Positions 21,727 to 34,900 of a stretch of 64,000 nt of DNA are shown here, piece by piece. Every line of letters begins with the position of its first letter. Within the stretch, counting starts at the first letter, position 1. The notes under the pieces were generated by a model. The model did not search any database, had not been told where the DNA came from, and worked only from the letters and a program-made list of their open reading frames with translations. The DNA comes from Conus ventricosus (Eukaryota > Mollusca > Gastropoda > Neogastropoda > Conidae), in assembly GCA_018398815.1 (NCBI GenBank), contig CM031601.1, positions 36,877,113-36,941,112 on the forward strand, read 5' to 3'. A program made the position numbers and the translations under genes.

Positions 21727-23020
21727 TTGGAGTCATTAATGCATCATATAATTTGAATATTGTATTCATATTAAATTTTGTATTTCTAAAGGTCCTGTGT
21801 AGAGTATGTAATGCTTTGCTCACTTGTTTACTTAAGTGTTCCTGTGCTTGCAATAGGCATCCACTCTTGTGGAAAATAACTCCCAAATATTTGTATTCAT
21901 TAGCTGTGTTGTCACCACAGTAAAAATAGCTTGGTATTTTAGTGCTTGATTTTGTAAAAATACCAACTTTTGTTTCTTTGTTTATTCTTAATCCCCTACA
22001 CTGGCAATTGTCATGTAAATTATGTAGTTTTTGTTGGAAACCAGTTTTTGTAAGGAAAGAATAATTAGATCATCTGCATATAACAAACATGGAATCTTAG
22101 AAGCAGTGACGTCATCAAATTTGGGTGAATTATTATTATCCATATACCCTACAATGTCATTTACGAAGACATTAAATAAAGTAGGGCTGAGAGCATTTCC
22201 TTGATGTACTCCCTTATGGACAATGATTTCTTTACTCAAAAGGCCATGTGATCTTGTTAGAATGGTAGCATTCGTATATGTATCTTTAATTCTATCAAAA
22301 TAGTTTCCAGTTATACCCATTCTGTTCAGTTTCAACAGCATTGCATCATGCCCTACATTATCAAAGGCCTTTTCAAAATTGACAAAGCATCTGTATAATC
22401 TGCCATTTTTAGTTTTTAATACTTCTTTTACAATTTTTTTAGGATAAAAATGTGATCAACTGTTCTGTGATTCTTTCGAAATCCTGCCTACTCTTTGACT
22501 AAAAGTTGATTTTGTTCAAGGTAATCCGTCATTCTGCTATTGAAAATCGTACAAAACACTTTTCCTAATGTACTGTTAAGTGTTATTCCCCAATAACTGT
22601 TTGGTTCTCCTGGATTACCAATTTTGTCTAATGGGATATTCAAACCTTTTTTACCCACGAATCTGGATAAATTCCTCTCTTAAAAATAAGGTTAAACATT
22701 TTTTGAATGATGTGTATGGTAATTGGAAGACTAGTCTTAATCATCTCGTTAGTTATGCCATACATTCCTGGTGATTTGTTTTTTGTTTTTTTTTGGTGCA
22801 GGTAAGCTTTTTTTATTTCATCAGATAATATAGGCAAATTAATGTTTGATAACATGGTAGAGTTCATTTGTCTATTTTTTAGTTAACATCTACTTTTTTC
22901 CTTTTGGTCTTGGTCTACATTGACTTCCTTCCCAATCATTTTTTTTTTTCAAGATGTGAAATCCATTTTGAAGCATTTAATAGTTTACTTGATGAACACT
23001 GTTGGTATTTTCACGAATCT

Positions 23021-23024
<4 letters not shown>

Positions 23025-23086
<62 letters not shown>
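23025..23086. repeat. (GT)n microsatellite
   Basis: Pure GT run. The following 23087-23630 is intron without recognised features; a C-rich tract lies at 23634-23672. Confidence 0.95.
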
Positions 23087-23763
23087 ATGAGATCACCTGG
23101 CACATGAAACTAGCAGATCTGTTTACCCTTAACTGCTATTGGTGCACCTTTCAACTGAAAGAAGTCTATTTTCTAAAATGTGTGTGTACATAAATTCTAA
23201 ATGTTTGTATAAGCAGGGGGGAGCAGGGTGGATGTCATCAAAATTTTAGTTAAAACAGTGGGGGAGGGGGTTGTTTTCACCACTTAGCAGGGAGTAGATG
23301 GATACCTGATCTCCCAGTAACTATAACAGAGTTAATTTCTCCAAATACAAATTACCTTTAAACCCGATTCATAAGCATACTTTGGCATAACCTCATGCTC
23401 TCTCACCATTTTGTTGCTGTTGTTATTTCAGGGCCTGTGGTCCACATTATTGTTCTAACCTATTGGCATGTTGTCAATGACTGACACAACCAGACATGAT
23501 TTGGCATGCAAGAGTTAGTGGGAGTTGTCTCTATTTGATCAAACCACACTAAGACAACACAATGGTCACAGAACTTAAATGCAATTACTGCTAAAGAAGT
23601 TCATATCTAGCCTTTTTCTCAATTTCTTTTCGTCCCCCCCCCCCCCCCCCACCCCCCCCACCCCCCACCCCCGATTCATTGTACTAATCATAGTTTCACC
23701 AAATGTGTGAACACAATACTGCAAAATCATATGGATGAACAGTTTTGAACTGAACATGGATGA

Positions 23764-24405
23764 ATACATAAGATAAGATAAGATAATGTTGCTTATAGCC
23801 CAGCCGACCGCAAAGGGCCACATCAGGGCTGTCACCACGTTAAAATCAACTCACCAGTCATTAAAAAAAACAACAACAAAAAAAACTTTCACACATCTCA
23901 TTAAATGACATCATCTAGAAACGCACCAGAAATTGCATAAAAAATCTTTCTTCCGTAAAATCTTAAATCAGATGAAAAATGTTAATCTCTCTCAAAAACT
24001 CAAGGATCACATCAGGCGGGACATCCCTGAACAGGATCTTCATGGACTCCGCTGTAAAATGTTTGTGTCTCACATCGTGCAAGTCCCAACACTCTAAAAG
24101 AACATGTTTCATTGTGAGTGGCGCATGACATGGAATACACCACGGAGCTTCTTCACTCTTTAAAAGGTAAGAATGGGTAAAATACGAATGGCCGGTGTGC
24201 AGCCGGCACAGAACCGTTTCCTCTTTACGACCTCCCGACGGAGATGGGAGGAAGTCCTTAAGGTTTGGACGGATCTGAAAGAGTTTATTATCCGTCTGTG
24301 TGTTCCAATCCTCCTGCCAGAGGTCTCTCACATAATCGTTAATTTTGGGTTTCACATCTGAGCAGGGGATATAAATGTTGGACAGTTTCTCTCTTGTGGC
24401 GTTCT
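23764..24405 (-). mobile_element. I-type non-LTR retrotransposon, 5'-truncated copy
   Basis: Begins with the (GATAA)n tail and 3' end at 23764-23870, and its C-terminal ORF2 runs to NATREKLSNIYIPCSDVKPK near 24400, then breaks off abruptly into TGTGTGTGG. The C-terminal Cys/His motif CRLHTGHSYFTHSYLLKSE and CHAPLTMKHVLLECW is intact. About 95% like the copy at 48877. Confidence 0.92.
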
Positions 24406-24600
24406 TGTGTGTGTGGTAGTTACTTGGCAATGGGAAAAGTAACCTGAACCAGAGATGGGAATAGCGATTCATAAAGGGGTCCGAAACATTTGGCTGGATT
24501 CTAGGAGCTGCCTATTTATGCATTTCACAAAAAATGACTCCTGCAGCTGAATTTCAAAGTAAGGATGGAAAATTCTCTTGTCTGCTGGATGCATGGTTGG

Positions 24601-27600
24601 CTGAGTGAGCATCACCTGGCATAGGAAATGTGACATAGATATATAGGTAGCTGTGTGAGTATGATCTTGGCATAGGAAATGTGTCAAGGATATATAGGTA
24701 ACTGTGTGAGTATGATCTTGGCATAGGAAATGTGAAATAGATATATAGGTAGCTGTGTGAGTATGATCTTGGCATAGGAAATGTGACATAGATATATAGG
24801 TAACTGTGTGAGTATAATCTGGCATAGGAAATGTGACATAGATATATAGGTAGCTGTGTGAGTATGATCTTGGCATAGGAAATGTGACATAGATATATAG
24901 GTAGCTGTGCGAGTATAATCTGGCATAGGAAATGTGACATAGATATATAGGTAACTGTGTGAGTATGATCTTGGCATAGGAAATGTGACATAGATATATA
25001 GGTAACTGTGTGAGTATAATCTGGCATAGGAAATGTGACATAGATATATAGGTAGCTGTGTGAGTATGATCTTGGCATAGGAAATGTGACATAGATATAT
25101 AGGTAGCTGTGCGAGTATAATCTGGCATAGGAAATGTGACATGGATATGCTGGTGATTGTGTGAGGGTCATCTATCATAGGAAATGTGACATGGATGTGT
25201 GGCTGGCTGTGTGTGAGGGTCATCTGTCATAGGAAATGTGACATAGATGTGTAGATGGCAGTTATAACAATCACCTGTCACAGAAAATGTGACATGGATG
25301 TGTGGCTGGCTGTGTGCGAGGGTCATCTGTCATAGGAAATGCGATATGGGTGTGCGGGCAATATGTTTGACTATCACTGTAATAGGAAATGTGACATGGA
25401 TGCGTAGGTGGCAGTTAAGACCACCGCCTGTCACAAGAAATGGGACATGGATGTGTGGCTGGCTGTGTGTGACTGTCACCTGTCACAGGAAATGGGACAT
25501 GGATGTGTGAATGGCAGTACCTAGCATAAGAAATATGACCAGGATGTGTGGGTAGCTGTGTGCGACAGTACCTGGCGTAAGAAATATGACAAGGATGTGT
25601 GGGTAGCTGTGTATGACAGTACCTGGCATAAGAAATATGACAAGGATGTGCGGGTAGCTGTGTGTGACAGCACCTGGCATAGGAAATATGACAAGGATGT
25701 GTGGGTAGCTGTGTGTGACAGCACCTGGCATAGGAAATATGACAAGGATGTGTGGGTAGCTGTGTGTGACAGTACCTGGCATAGGAAATATGACAAGGAT
25801 GTGTGGGTAGCTGTGTGCGACAGCACCTTGCATAAGAAATATGACAAGGATGTGTGGATAGTTGTGTGTGACAGCACCTGGCATAAGAAATATGATAAGG
25901 ATGTGTGGATAGTTGCGTTCGACAGCACCTTGCATAAGAAATATGACAAGGATGTGTGGATAGTTGTGTGTGACAGCACCTGGCATAAGAAATATGACCA
26001 GGATGTGTGGATAGTTGTGTGTGACAGCACCTTGGCATAAGAAATATGACAAGGATGTGTGGGTAGTTGTGTGTGCAGCACCTGGCATAAGAAATATGAC
26101 CAGGATGTGTGGATAGTTGTGTATGACAGCACCTGGCATAAAAAATATGACCAGATGTGTGGGTAGCTGTGTGTGACAGTACCTGGCATAGGAAATATGA
26201 CAAGGATGTGTGCGTAGCTGTCTAATACAGTACCTGGCATAGGACATATGACCAGGATGTGTGGGTAGCTGTGTGTGACAATACCTGGCATACGAAATAT
26301 GACGAGGATGTGTGGGTAGCTGTGTGTGACAGTACCTGGCATAGGAAATATGACAAGGATGTGTGGGCAGCTGTGTGTGACAGCACCTTGCATAAGAAAA
26401 ATGATGAGGATGTGTGGACAGCCATGTGTGACAGCACCTGGCATAAGAAATATAACAAGGATGTGTGGGTAGCTGTGTGTGACAGCACCTGGCATGGAAA
26501 TATGACAAGGATGTGTGGATAGCTGTGTGTGACAGCACCTGGCACAGGAAATATGAAGCATGTGTGGTAGCTGTGTGTGACAGTACCTGGCATTGGAATA
26601 TGACCAGGATGTGTGGATAGCTGTGTGTGGGCAGTACTTGGTATAGGAAATACAACCAGGATGTGTGGATAGCTTGTGTGGCAGTACTGGCATAGGAAAT
26701 ATGACAAGGGTGTGTGGATAGCTGTGTGTGACAGTACTTGGTATAGGGGAAAAATTTACCCGGATCTGTGGATAGCTGTGGTTTACAGCACCTGGGATAA
26801 GAAATACGATGAGGATGTGTGGATAGCTGTGTGTGACAGTACCTGGCATAAGAAATATGACAAGGATGTGTGGATAGCTGTGTGTGACAGTACCTGGCAT
26901 AAGAAATATGACGAGGATGTGTGGATAGCTGTGTGTGACAGTACCTGGCATAAGAAATATGACAAGGATGTGTGGATAGCTGTGTGTGACAGCACCTGGC
27001 ATAGGAAAATATGACAAGGATGTGTGGATAGCCTTGTGTGACAGTACCTGGCATAGGAAATATGACAAGGATGTGTGGGTAGCTGTGTGTGACAGCACCT
27101 GGCATAAGAAATATGAGAGGATGTGTGGATAGCTGTGTGTGACAGTACATGGCATAGGAATATGACAAGGATGTGTGGATAGTTGTGTTGGCAGTACCTG
27201 GCATAGGTAATATGATGAGGATATGTGGATAGCTGTGTGTGACAGTACTGGCATAGGAAATAGGACAAGGATGTGTGGGTAGCTGTGTGTGACAGTACCT
27301 GGCATAGGAAATATGACAAGGATGTGTGGGTAGCTGTGTGTGACAGTACCTGGCACAGGAAATATGACAAGGATGTGTGGATAGTTGTGTGTGACAGTTA
27401 CTGGCATAGGAAATATGACAAGGATGTGTGGATAGCTGTGTGTGACAGTACCTGGCATAGGAAATATGACAAGGATGTGTGGGTAGCTGTGTGTGACAGT
27501 AAACCCGGCATAGGAAATATGACAAGGATGTGTGGATAGCTGTGTGTGACAGTACCTGGCATAAGAAATATGACAAGGATGTGTGGGTAGCTGTGTGTGG

Positions 27601-29391
27601 ACAGTACCTGGCATAGGAAATATGACAAGGATGTGTGGGTAGCTGTGTGCGACAGCACCTTGAATAAGAAATATGACAAGGATGTGTGGATAGTTGTGTG
27701 CGACAGCACCTGGCATAAGAAATATGACAAGGATGTGTGGATAGTTGCGTGCGACAGCACCTTGCATAAAAAATATAACAAGGATGTGTGGATAGTTGTG
27801 TGTGACAGCACCTGGCATAAGAATATGCAGGATGTGTGGATAGCTGTGGTGTGACAGTACCTGGCATAGGAAATATGACCAGGATCTGTGGATAGCTGTG
27901 TGTGACAGCACTTGGCATAGAATACGACGAGGATGTGTGGATAGCTGTGTGTGACAGTACCTGGCATAAGAAATATGACAAGGATGTGTGGGTAGTTGTG
28001 TTGACAGCACCTGGCATAAGAAATATGACCAGGATGTGTGGATAGTTGTGTGTGACAGCACTGGCATAAGAAAATATGACCAGGATGTGTGGGTAGCTGT
28101 GTGTGACAGTACCTGGCATAGGAATATGACCCGGATGTGTGCGTAGCTGTGTGTGACAGTACCTGGCATAGGAAATATGACAAGGATGTGTGGGTAGCTG
28201 TGTGTGACAGTACCTTGCATACGAAATATGACCAGGATGTGGGGGTAGCTGTGCATGACAGTAACCTTACATAGGAAATATGATGAGGATGTGTGGGTAA
28301 ACTTTTGTGTGACAGTACCTGGCATATGGAAATATGACAAGGATGTGTGGGCAGCTGTGTGTGACAGCACCTGGCATAAGAAAAAATGACGAGGTGTGTG
28401 GGGTAGCTGTGTGTGACAGCACCTGGCATAGGAAATATGATGAGGATGTGTGGGTAGCTGTGTGTGACAGCACCTGGCATAAGAAATATGACAAGGATGT
28501 GTGGGTCGCTGTGTGTGACAGCACCTGGCATAGGAAATATGACAAGGATGTGTGGACAGCCATGTGTGACAGCACCTGGCATAAGAATTATAACAAGGAT
28601 GTGTGGGTCGCTGTGTGTGACAGCACCTGGCACAGGAAATATGACAAGGATGTGTGGATAGCTGTGTGTGGACAGCACCTGGCACAGGAAATATGACAAG
28701 CATGTGTGGATAGCTGTGTGTGACAGTACCTGGCATAGGAAATATGACCAGGATCTGTGGATAGCTGTGTGTGACAGTACTTGGTATAGGAAATGTGACC
28801 AGGATGTGTGGATAGCTGTGTGTGACAGTACCCGGCATAGGAAATATATAAGGATGTGTGGATAGCTGTGTGTGACAGTACTTGGTATAGGAAATATGAC
28901 CAGGATTGTGGATAGCTGTGTGTGACAGCACCTGGCATAAGAAATTACGACGAGGATGTGTGGATAGCTGTGTATGACAGTACCTGGCATAGGAAATATG
29001 GGCAAGGATGTGTGGATAGTTGTGTGTGACAGCACCTGGCATAGGAAATATGACAAGGATTTTGTGGATAGTTTGTGTGTGCAGTACCTGGCATAGGAAA
29101 TATGACGAGGATGTGTGGATAGCTGTGTGTGACAGTACCTGGATAGGAAATATGACAAGGATGTGTGGGTAGCTGTGTGTGACAGTACCTGGCATAGGAA
29201 ATTGACAAGGATGTGTGGATAGCTGTGTGTGACAGTACCTGGCATAGGAAATATGACAAGGATGTGTGGATAGCTGTGTGTGACACTACCCGGCATACGA
29301 AATATGACAAGGATGAGTGGATAGCTGTGTGTGACAGTACCTGGCATAGGAAATATGACAAGGATGTGTGGGTAGCTGTGTGTGACAGTAC
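24601..29391 (-). repeat. 51-bp minisatellite seeded by HERC2 exon e donor
   Basis: About 4.8 kb of 51-bp tandem units (about 90 copies by division) fills the intron from the donor of exon e. In transcript sense each proximal unit contains ATATTTCCTATGCCAG, which is the end of exon e, then GTACTGTCAC, which is its intron start. Three blocks are visible. The proximal block (about 25500-29391, ~76 units) keeps CAG-GT donors, with GTACTG and GTGCTG variants. A middle block (about 25130-25500) has TATGACAG-type changes. The distal block (24601-25130) lacks the GT and shows alternating 51- and 50-bp units, a ~101-bp higher-order repeat. As 51 is divisible by three, minus-strand frames of up to ~1,200 codons run through it; these are repeat artefacts, not genes, unless read through from exon e. 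Scattered one-base indels may be real or assembly noise. Confidence 0.97.
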
Positions 29392-29569
29392 CTGGCATAG
29401 GAAATATGCAGAGCTGTCAGCACATGACTGAGGGCACGCTTCTTTTCCAAGGTGGAGTCCAGTGACAAGATGATTTTGGACAGGGAAGGTCGGCTCTGCT
29501 TGTTCTGCCCTGCCCCCTCTCCACCACTGGATGAATAGGAAGCCTCCTCTGTTGAACCATCATTGATAC
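29392..29569 (-). CDS. HERC2: HERC2 exon e: linker after RLD2, seeds 51-bp minisatellite
   Basis: Acceptor CTGTGGCAG followed by GTATCAATG; donor TATGCCAG followed by GTACTG. The translation passes through a Ser/Gly-rich spacer into RPSLSKIILSLDSTLEKKR and ALSHVLTALHISYAR, matching the conserved RPSL-KI-LSLD and ALSH-LTAL-I-YAR blocks of HERC2. Phase is 2 bases in and 2 bases out; the split Arg codon (AG plus A) is completed by exon f. The last 17 exon bases plus the donor form part of the unit of the 4.8-kb tandem array that begins at this donor. Reading continues in frame past the donor for three repeat copies before a stop, so use of the second copy's donor would add exactly 17 residues. 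Confidence 0.93.
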
Positions 29570-29760
29570 CTGCCACAGTCAACCTACAAGGGTCAATAGA
29601 AGCGTGCCAAGTATTCCGCGCTTTACTCTAGAGTTATGTCTGAAATACAGAAATCTGCAAAGCAGAACAAGATTTACATAGAATGCTCGCATTTTGTTTA
29701 TTTTTTACTTAAGGAAGGGGGAAAAGCAAAAAAAAAAAAAAAAAGAACAAACTGGTAGTA

Positions 29761-30050
29761 AGGAATTAAGGGGTAACTGGAAGAATAGTGCAAGGGGTAA
29801 GGGATTCACAACTATGGTAGATGGACAAGTATAACAGAACATAGCTCTGAGGTAGGAATTAAGGGGTAACTGGAAGAATAGTGCAAGGGGTAAGGGATTC
29901 ACAACTATGGTAGATGGACAAGTATAACAGAACATAGCTCTGAGCAAGGCATTCACAAGAATGGTAGATGGGCCTGTGTAAAAGAACAGAGGAATGACCA
30001 AGTATTCACTACTGAAATAGATGGACCAGTTTAAAAGAACTGAGCAATAA
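29761..30050. repeat. 93-bp tandem duplication plus diverged copies
   Basis: GGAATTAAGGGGTAACTGGA occurs at 29762 and 29855; the two copies are nearly identical, and two weaker ~60-bp relatives follow (GGTAGATGG..., ATAGATGG...). It ends in a CA run at 30052-30075. It lies ~190 bp upstream of exon e's acceptor and does not include the splice site. Confidence 0.92.
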
Positions 30051-30539
30051 ACACACACACACACACACACACACAAAACAATAAAAACTATGAACCAGTT
30101 CGAAAGCAAGGATGTCAGGTTCAAACATAATCAAAGTTGTAAAAGATGTCAGGTGTCACATACATAGGATGGAACCATGTGACTGTTGGAAATTGTATTT
30201 CAAGGGGGGCAGGGTGGGGGGTTAACAGACACAGAAAAGCAAAGAGAAAGAGAGGGAAAGACAGTCTGAAAAACAGAATGACATAAAAACAGGAAAAACA
30301 GAAGAAATAATTAACTGATGCATGAAACCAGGAAAACAAGAAGACCCCCTCCCAAGAAATACTGGGAAGAATGAGTACGAACATCCCAAATAATTCCCAT
30401 ATGTCAAGTTTAACAAAGTGCAATCAAATGAATGTGCAAAAAACAAAACAAATGGAAGGCAGTGATGGTGATGGGCGATTAGATCGACCAAAACAGACAT
30501 GGTCATTGGGTAATCAATAGCAACCTGTTGCAGCTTCAG

Positions 30540-30725
30540 CAACTACTATGTCCCCATGGCAGTCAAGTGCCTGCACATCTGAAGACATGTCCTTGAGGTA
30601 GAACATTCCCAATGTTATCTGTGACTTCTGGTCAGCTGCATGTACTATGCCAGCTACTGTACTGCAAAGCTCTGCCAGTGGCCCCATCTGCCTGAGAGAG
30701 CCCAGGCTTCATGTACCCTTATATT
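30540..30725 (-). pseudogene. DIRS tyrosine recombinase C-terminus, remnant
   Basis: The reverse reading gives RVHEAWALSGRW, a frameshift, then AADQKSQITLGMFYLKDMSS. The FYLKD block holds the expected nucleophilic Tyr. Parallel to the remnant at 16160-16345, and the flanking 30230-30540 resembles 15900-16140. Confidence 0.55.
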
Positions 30726-30754
30726 GGCATTATGGGGAAATAGTTATGGACAAG

Positions 30755-30884
30755 ATGAGATAAGATAACATTGCTTATAGCCCAGCTGACCTCAAGAACC
30801 ATATCAGGGCTGTCACCAAGCTTAAGTCAACTCTCAAGTCTTATCTTTTTTATTTTTTAAAAGAAAGAAAAAGAAAAAGAAAAA

Positions 30885-30938
<54 letters not shown>
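30755..30938 (-). mobile_element. I-type 3' end fragment plus (CA)n
   Basis: A GATAA-type tail and the conserved 3' end (TTGCTTATAGCCCAGCTGAC) reach about 30860, followed by an A/G-rich stretch and a CA run (30885-30938). Only the last ~100 bp of the element is present. Confidence 0.85.
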
Positions 30939-30939
<1 letters not shown>

Positions 30940-31980
30940 TGTTAAGAATGAAGTCATTCAAAAAGAGCACCCTCGGATGGACTTTACTTTCATTCTTTGG
31001 TAATCCAGAATGGTTTTGACGTAGGTTGTTTCTGACGTCAGAGTTTGATTTTGCATCATCTTTTGTGTTCTGATGCTTGATTTTATGCCTGTCTTCTATT
31101 GTTTGATTCTGGGCCGTTCTGTTTTCGCTGGGCCTATTTCTGCTTTTGTTTTGATCGGCGAATTCGGTATTAATTTTCTAGAAGATTGGGGAGAGTCAGA
31201 ACGAGCAACCTCTACATAGGAACGGGTGGCAGATTGTCCGTTTGTGTTCCGACACTTGTAATCTGGATCTTCATTTTCGCACAATCGATCAATGAATCCA
31301 ATATTATATTTTGCTTTTCAATTTTTTTCTTCGAGAAAAACTTTTTTTTTCACACACAAAAGCTAACTTATTGTCTGTGGAGGGAAGACTCACTTCCTTT
31401 TCTTATGACACTGTCGGCCTCTTCGTGCTTCGTCAACAGGGATTTGTTAAACGGTCTCCACTGGCACTTTCCTTTGATGATCTTAACAGTTGTATCCTTG
31501 CCTTTAGGGTGACCACACACTCCATTCGATAGAATGGAAAAAGAGCTACCCACATGTCTAATTTTTGTCATTTTTGATCTTGTTTCTGCTGACACGATTA
31601 TAAAACGTCTAGAAGCATGTTTTCAGCTTCTTGTCTGCTGACGCCATCTTGGTGTGTGTCAGATCAGAGGCCTGTTTTGGAAAAAGCTGCAGAAGTCGTT
31701 GAGACGTCCCCCTCCTACAACACCTAGGAGCTTCCATCCTTACCCTGAGGGAGGACAACGGTGGTCCAGTGATCCACGGTCCAACAGATTTCATGTTCTC
31801 ATGAACTATTAACTCACCACTCCTAGAAGTGTAGATGTGATCTTTTTCTTGCTGTCTACGTTATAAAACCCTAGTCATTGACTATGTGCTGAGAAACATT
31901 AAGCCTTGTGTGTTTAACTTATTCCTTTTAGTGTAGATTTTCAGGCTGATCTTCGTTTTTTGTAGCCTTTAAACTCACTG
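30939..31980. other. Intron, unrecognised repeat-like sequence
   Basis: Small open frames exist on both strands (for example a basic reverse frame with KIIKGKCQWRPFNKSLLTK near 31400) but I recognise no family. It may be the 5' part (ORF1 region) of the plus-strand element that follows. Confidence 0.35.
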
Positions 31981-34900
31981 CGCAGGGTCTCAATTTCTTT
32001 TTCTTTTTAACTTTAAAGTTTTCCAATGGAATTGTCGATCCATTCTAACTGGTAAGGATCAACTTATACAGCAGTTAGCTGAAGAAAAATATAACATATT
32101 AGCTTTGCAATCACTAAATATTCAGAAGGACAAAGTACCTATGTTAGCAAACTATTATTTTCCACCTATTATCCAAAACGTCGACGAAAATGAAAAAGTT
32201 AATGTAGCTATATATGTACATGAGGATGAGAAGTATACGCCATGTGTAAGTCCTATTCCATCAGATATCGCCTGTGCAGTCAGGGTACAAACAAATTCAA
32301 GTGTATTAACAATAATATCTGTTTATTTACCCAAGGACCCAATGATATTAATACGGAATGGTTACGATTGCTCCGTCACGACAATTCTAATAAATATCTT
32401 ATCACTGGGGATTTTAATGCCCATTCACCTTTCTGGGAAAAAGAGTGTCAAAAAGTAACGAACAATTGCTTTATAGAAAATATTGTAGATTCATCTCTTT
32501 ATCTTTTAAACAATGGTTGTATTACTCGCATCCCAGACAATCCAAAAAACAACCCTTGCTCCATTGACTTATCATTGATATCTCCTGATTTAGCAGTGTT
32601 CTGTGACTGGCAAACCCTTGATGATTCATTAAATAGTGACCATTTTCCAATTATTATTACATTAGAAAACATGCAATGTAAAACAAATAATGTCAACAAC
32701 ACATGAGAAAGTTCCAAAATACTGTCACAAATTTGCAAATTGGAACAAATTTTCTGTCTTATTAAGTTCATTCTACATTGATATAGATACGATTAATAAT
32801 CAAGATGTTGATACACTATATGACAGATGAATCCATCCCAACAGTAAAATCTAAAAAACATCTGGGTAATATCTGGTGGAACGACACTTGTCAACGTGCA
32901 AAAGATGAGAAAATTGAGAAATCGAAAGAATATAAATGTGAAAAAGATCAGAAAGAAAAAGTCGTAAAGAATTTGGAAGAAAAAGAGTAAAGAATTTACA
33001 AAACTGAATAAATGCTCGAGAAAAAACGACAATATTGGTAATCCTTTTGTCAAAATAATGTATCAAACTTTAAAGATATTCAAAAGGTTTCAACAAAATT
33101 GAAAACAATGAAAAGTGGAATTAATCTACCAAATTGCCCAGTTCGTCTTACCAATTCTGGATTTCCATCTAATTTTGAAAAAGCTGAGGCATAATTTATC
33201 AACTGAAAATAAAAATTATCGAGAAAATGGAGAAAATAAAGACATTTATAGTAAACCAATCCTATTGAAGATCATTACCTAAATACTCAATAACAATTCA
33301 AAACGTTAAAGAATGTTTAACTAATTTAAAGAGTAAGACATCAGTGGGTTTAGATGGCATATCTAATGAAATCCTTAATCATCTTCCACAAAATGTAATA
33401 CATTTTCTCCTCTCGTTTTTTCAGAAATATTGGGGAAATTGAAAAATGCCTATGATCTGGAAACAATCTATTGTTGTTCCAGTTCATAACAAGGGAAAAC
33501 CTATGAAAGATATCAGTAGTTATTGCCCCATTGTTTTAACGTCAAACACATGTAAATTAATGGAAAAAAATTATATTAAAAAGATTAGTTCACCATTGCA
33601 ATAAACATAATATAATTCCTATCAATCAAGCTGGATTTCAAACAGGTAGCTCCACAATTGAACATTTGGTTAAACTTTCTATGCAGGTGAAACATCAATT
33701 TGCACATCGCAAGAACATATTAGCCACATTTTTTGACATTTGTAAGGCCTACAAACATGAATGGCATAACCGCTTGCCATATAAAATTAAGAATATTGGT
33801 ATTAATGGTAATATGTTTAATTATATTCAAGAGTTCCTTCATTGCCTATCTATTCAAACACGAATAGGAAATACTTATTCAATCCCTAGGCCTTTACAAA
33901 TGGGTCTACCCCAAGGTTCTGTAATTTCACCAATGTTATTCAACATTCTGATTTATGATCTGCCAAAAGGTCTCTCAAAAGATACAGAATTAGCTCAGTA
34001 TGCTGACGACATATGTTTATGGATGAAAGTAACTATGAAACGCCATACTTCTCTACGATCTCTGAATTACATCAAAATCAAATACCAGCATGAGCTCAAT
34101 AAAATAAACAATTTCTTACGTGAAAATGGGCTTTCCCTTTCAACAGAAAAAAAACTCACATGATGCTCTTCAACTCTGGTTATGATCCAGAAAAGCTACC
34201 AAAATTTATATTGGATGGTATCATTTTAAACTGTTAAAAACGTTAAATTTCTAGGAGTCATATTAAGTAGCAAACTTACGTGGAATGCTCACATTCTAAA
34301 CAAAGCAAGGAAAAGCTTAAACTTTCTTAAAATTATAAATAAACAATCCTGGACTCAAGATTCTAAAACATTAACCATCTTAGCAAATGCTTTAGTTCGT
34401 TCCAAGACTGCTATGCTCAAGTTTTTGTTTTTTTAATGCACCTCAATATCTTTTAAATAAACTTCAAAGTGTTGATTGCAAAGCTTATAAAATTGCCCTT
34501 GAAGTCCCCACACATACATCAAATTTAGGGACATACAATGAGGTAGGCGTTTTACCACTCACAGACTTCCAAAAAGCTTCTGCTTCAAAGTTTGTTTTGA
34601 AAAGTTTCTCACAAAAATTTTTTGTTCTCAAGAGGTATGCTTAGATTCGGAAAAGGATTTTGGAAAGCGTGCTCAAAACATACTTTCAACAAAATCTATC
34701 TGTTCTTATTCTTGTGATCTTCTGAGAAAAACTAATATAGATCAAAATAACATTGCTAAAAATCCAACGTTTTCTCAAATGCCAAAGTGGGAACAATCAA
34801 CAGCAATCTTTGATACAGAATACACAGATTTATCAAAAAAATGACTCACCTAATCTTGTAAAAACTCATGTATGCTCCCACTTAGAAAATAATTACAATA

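Noticed and set aside
24601..29391. CRISPR-like array of regular direct repeats
   Set aside because: Units are contiguous, with no unique spacers, in an animal intron, and derived from an exon border.
25483..29398. Minus-strand open frames of about 1,224, 878 and 666 codons with a repeating YCHTQLPTHPCHISYAR motif
   Set aside because: They are frames through the 51-bp minisatellite; the period is divisible by three and the unit lacks stops. No independent gene signals. Only in-frame read-through from exon e is considered possible.
29761..30050. 93-bp duplication as another splice-seeded array
   Set aside because: It is ~190 bp upstream of the exon e acceptor and contains neither the acceptor nor exon bases.
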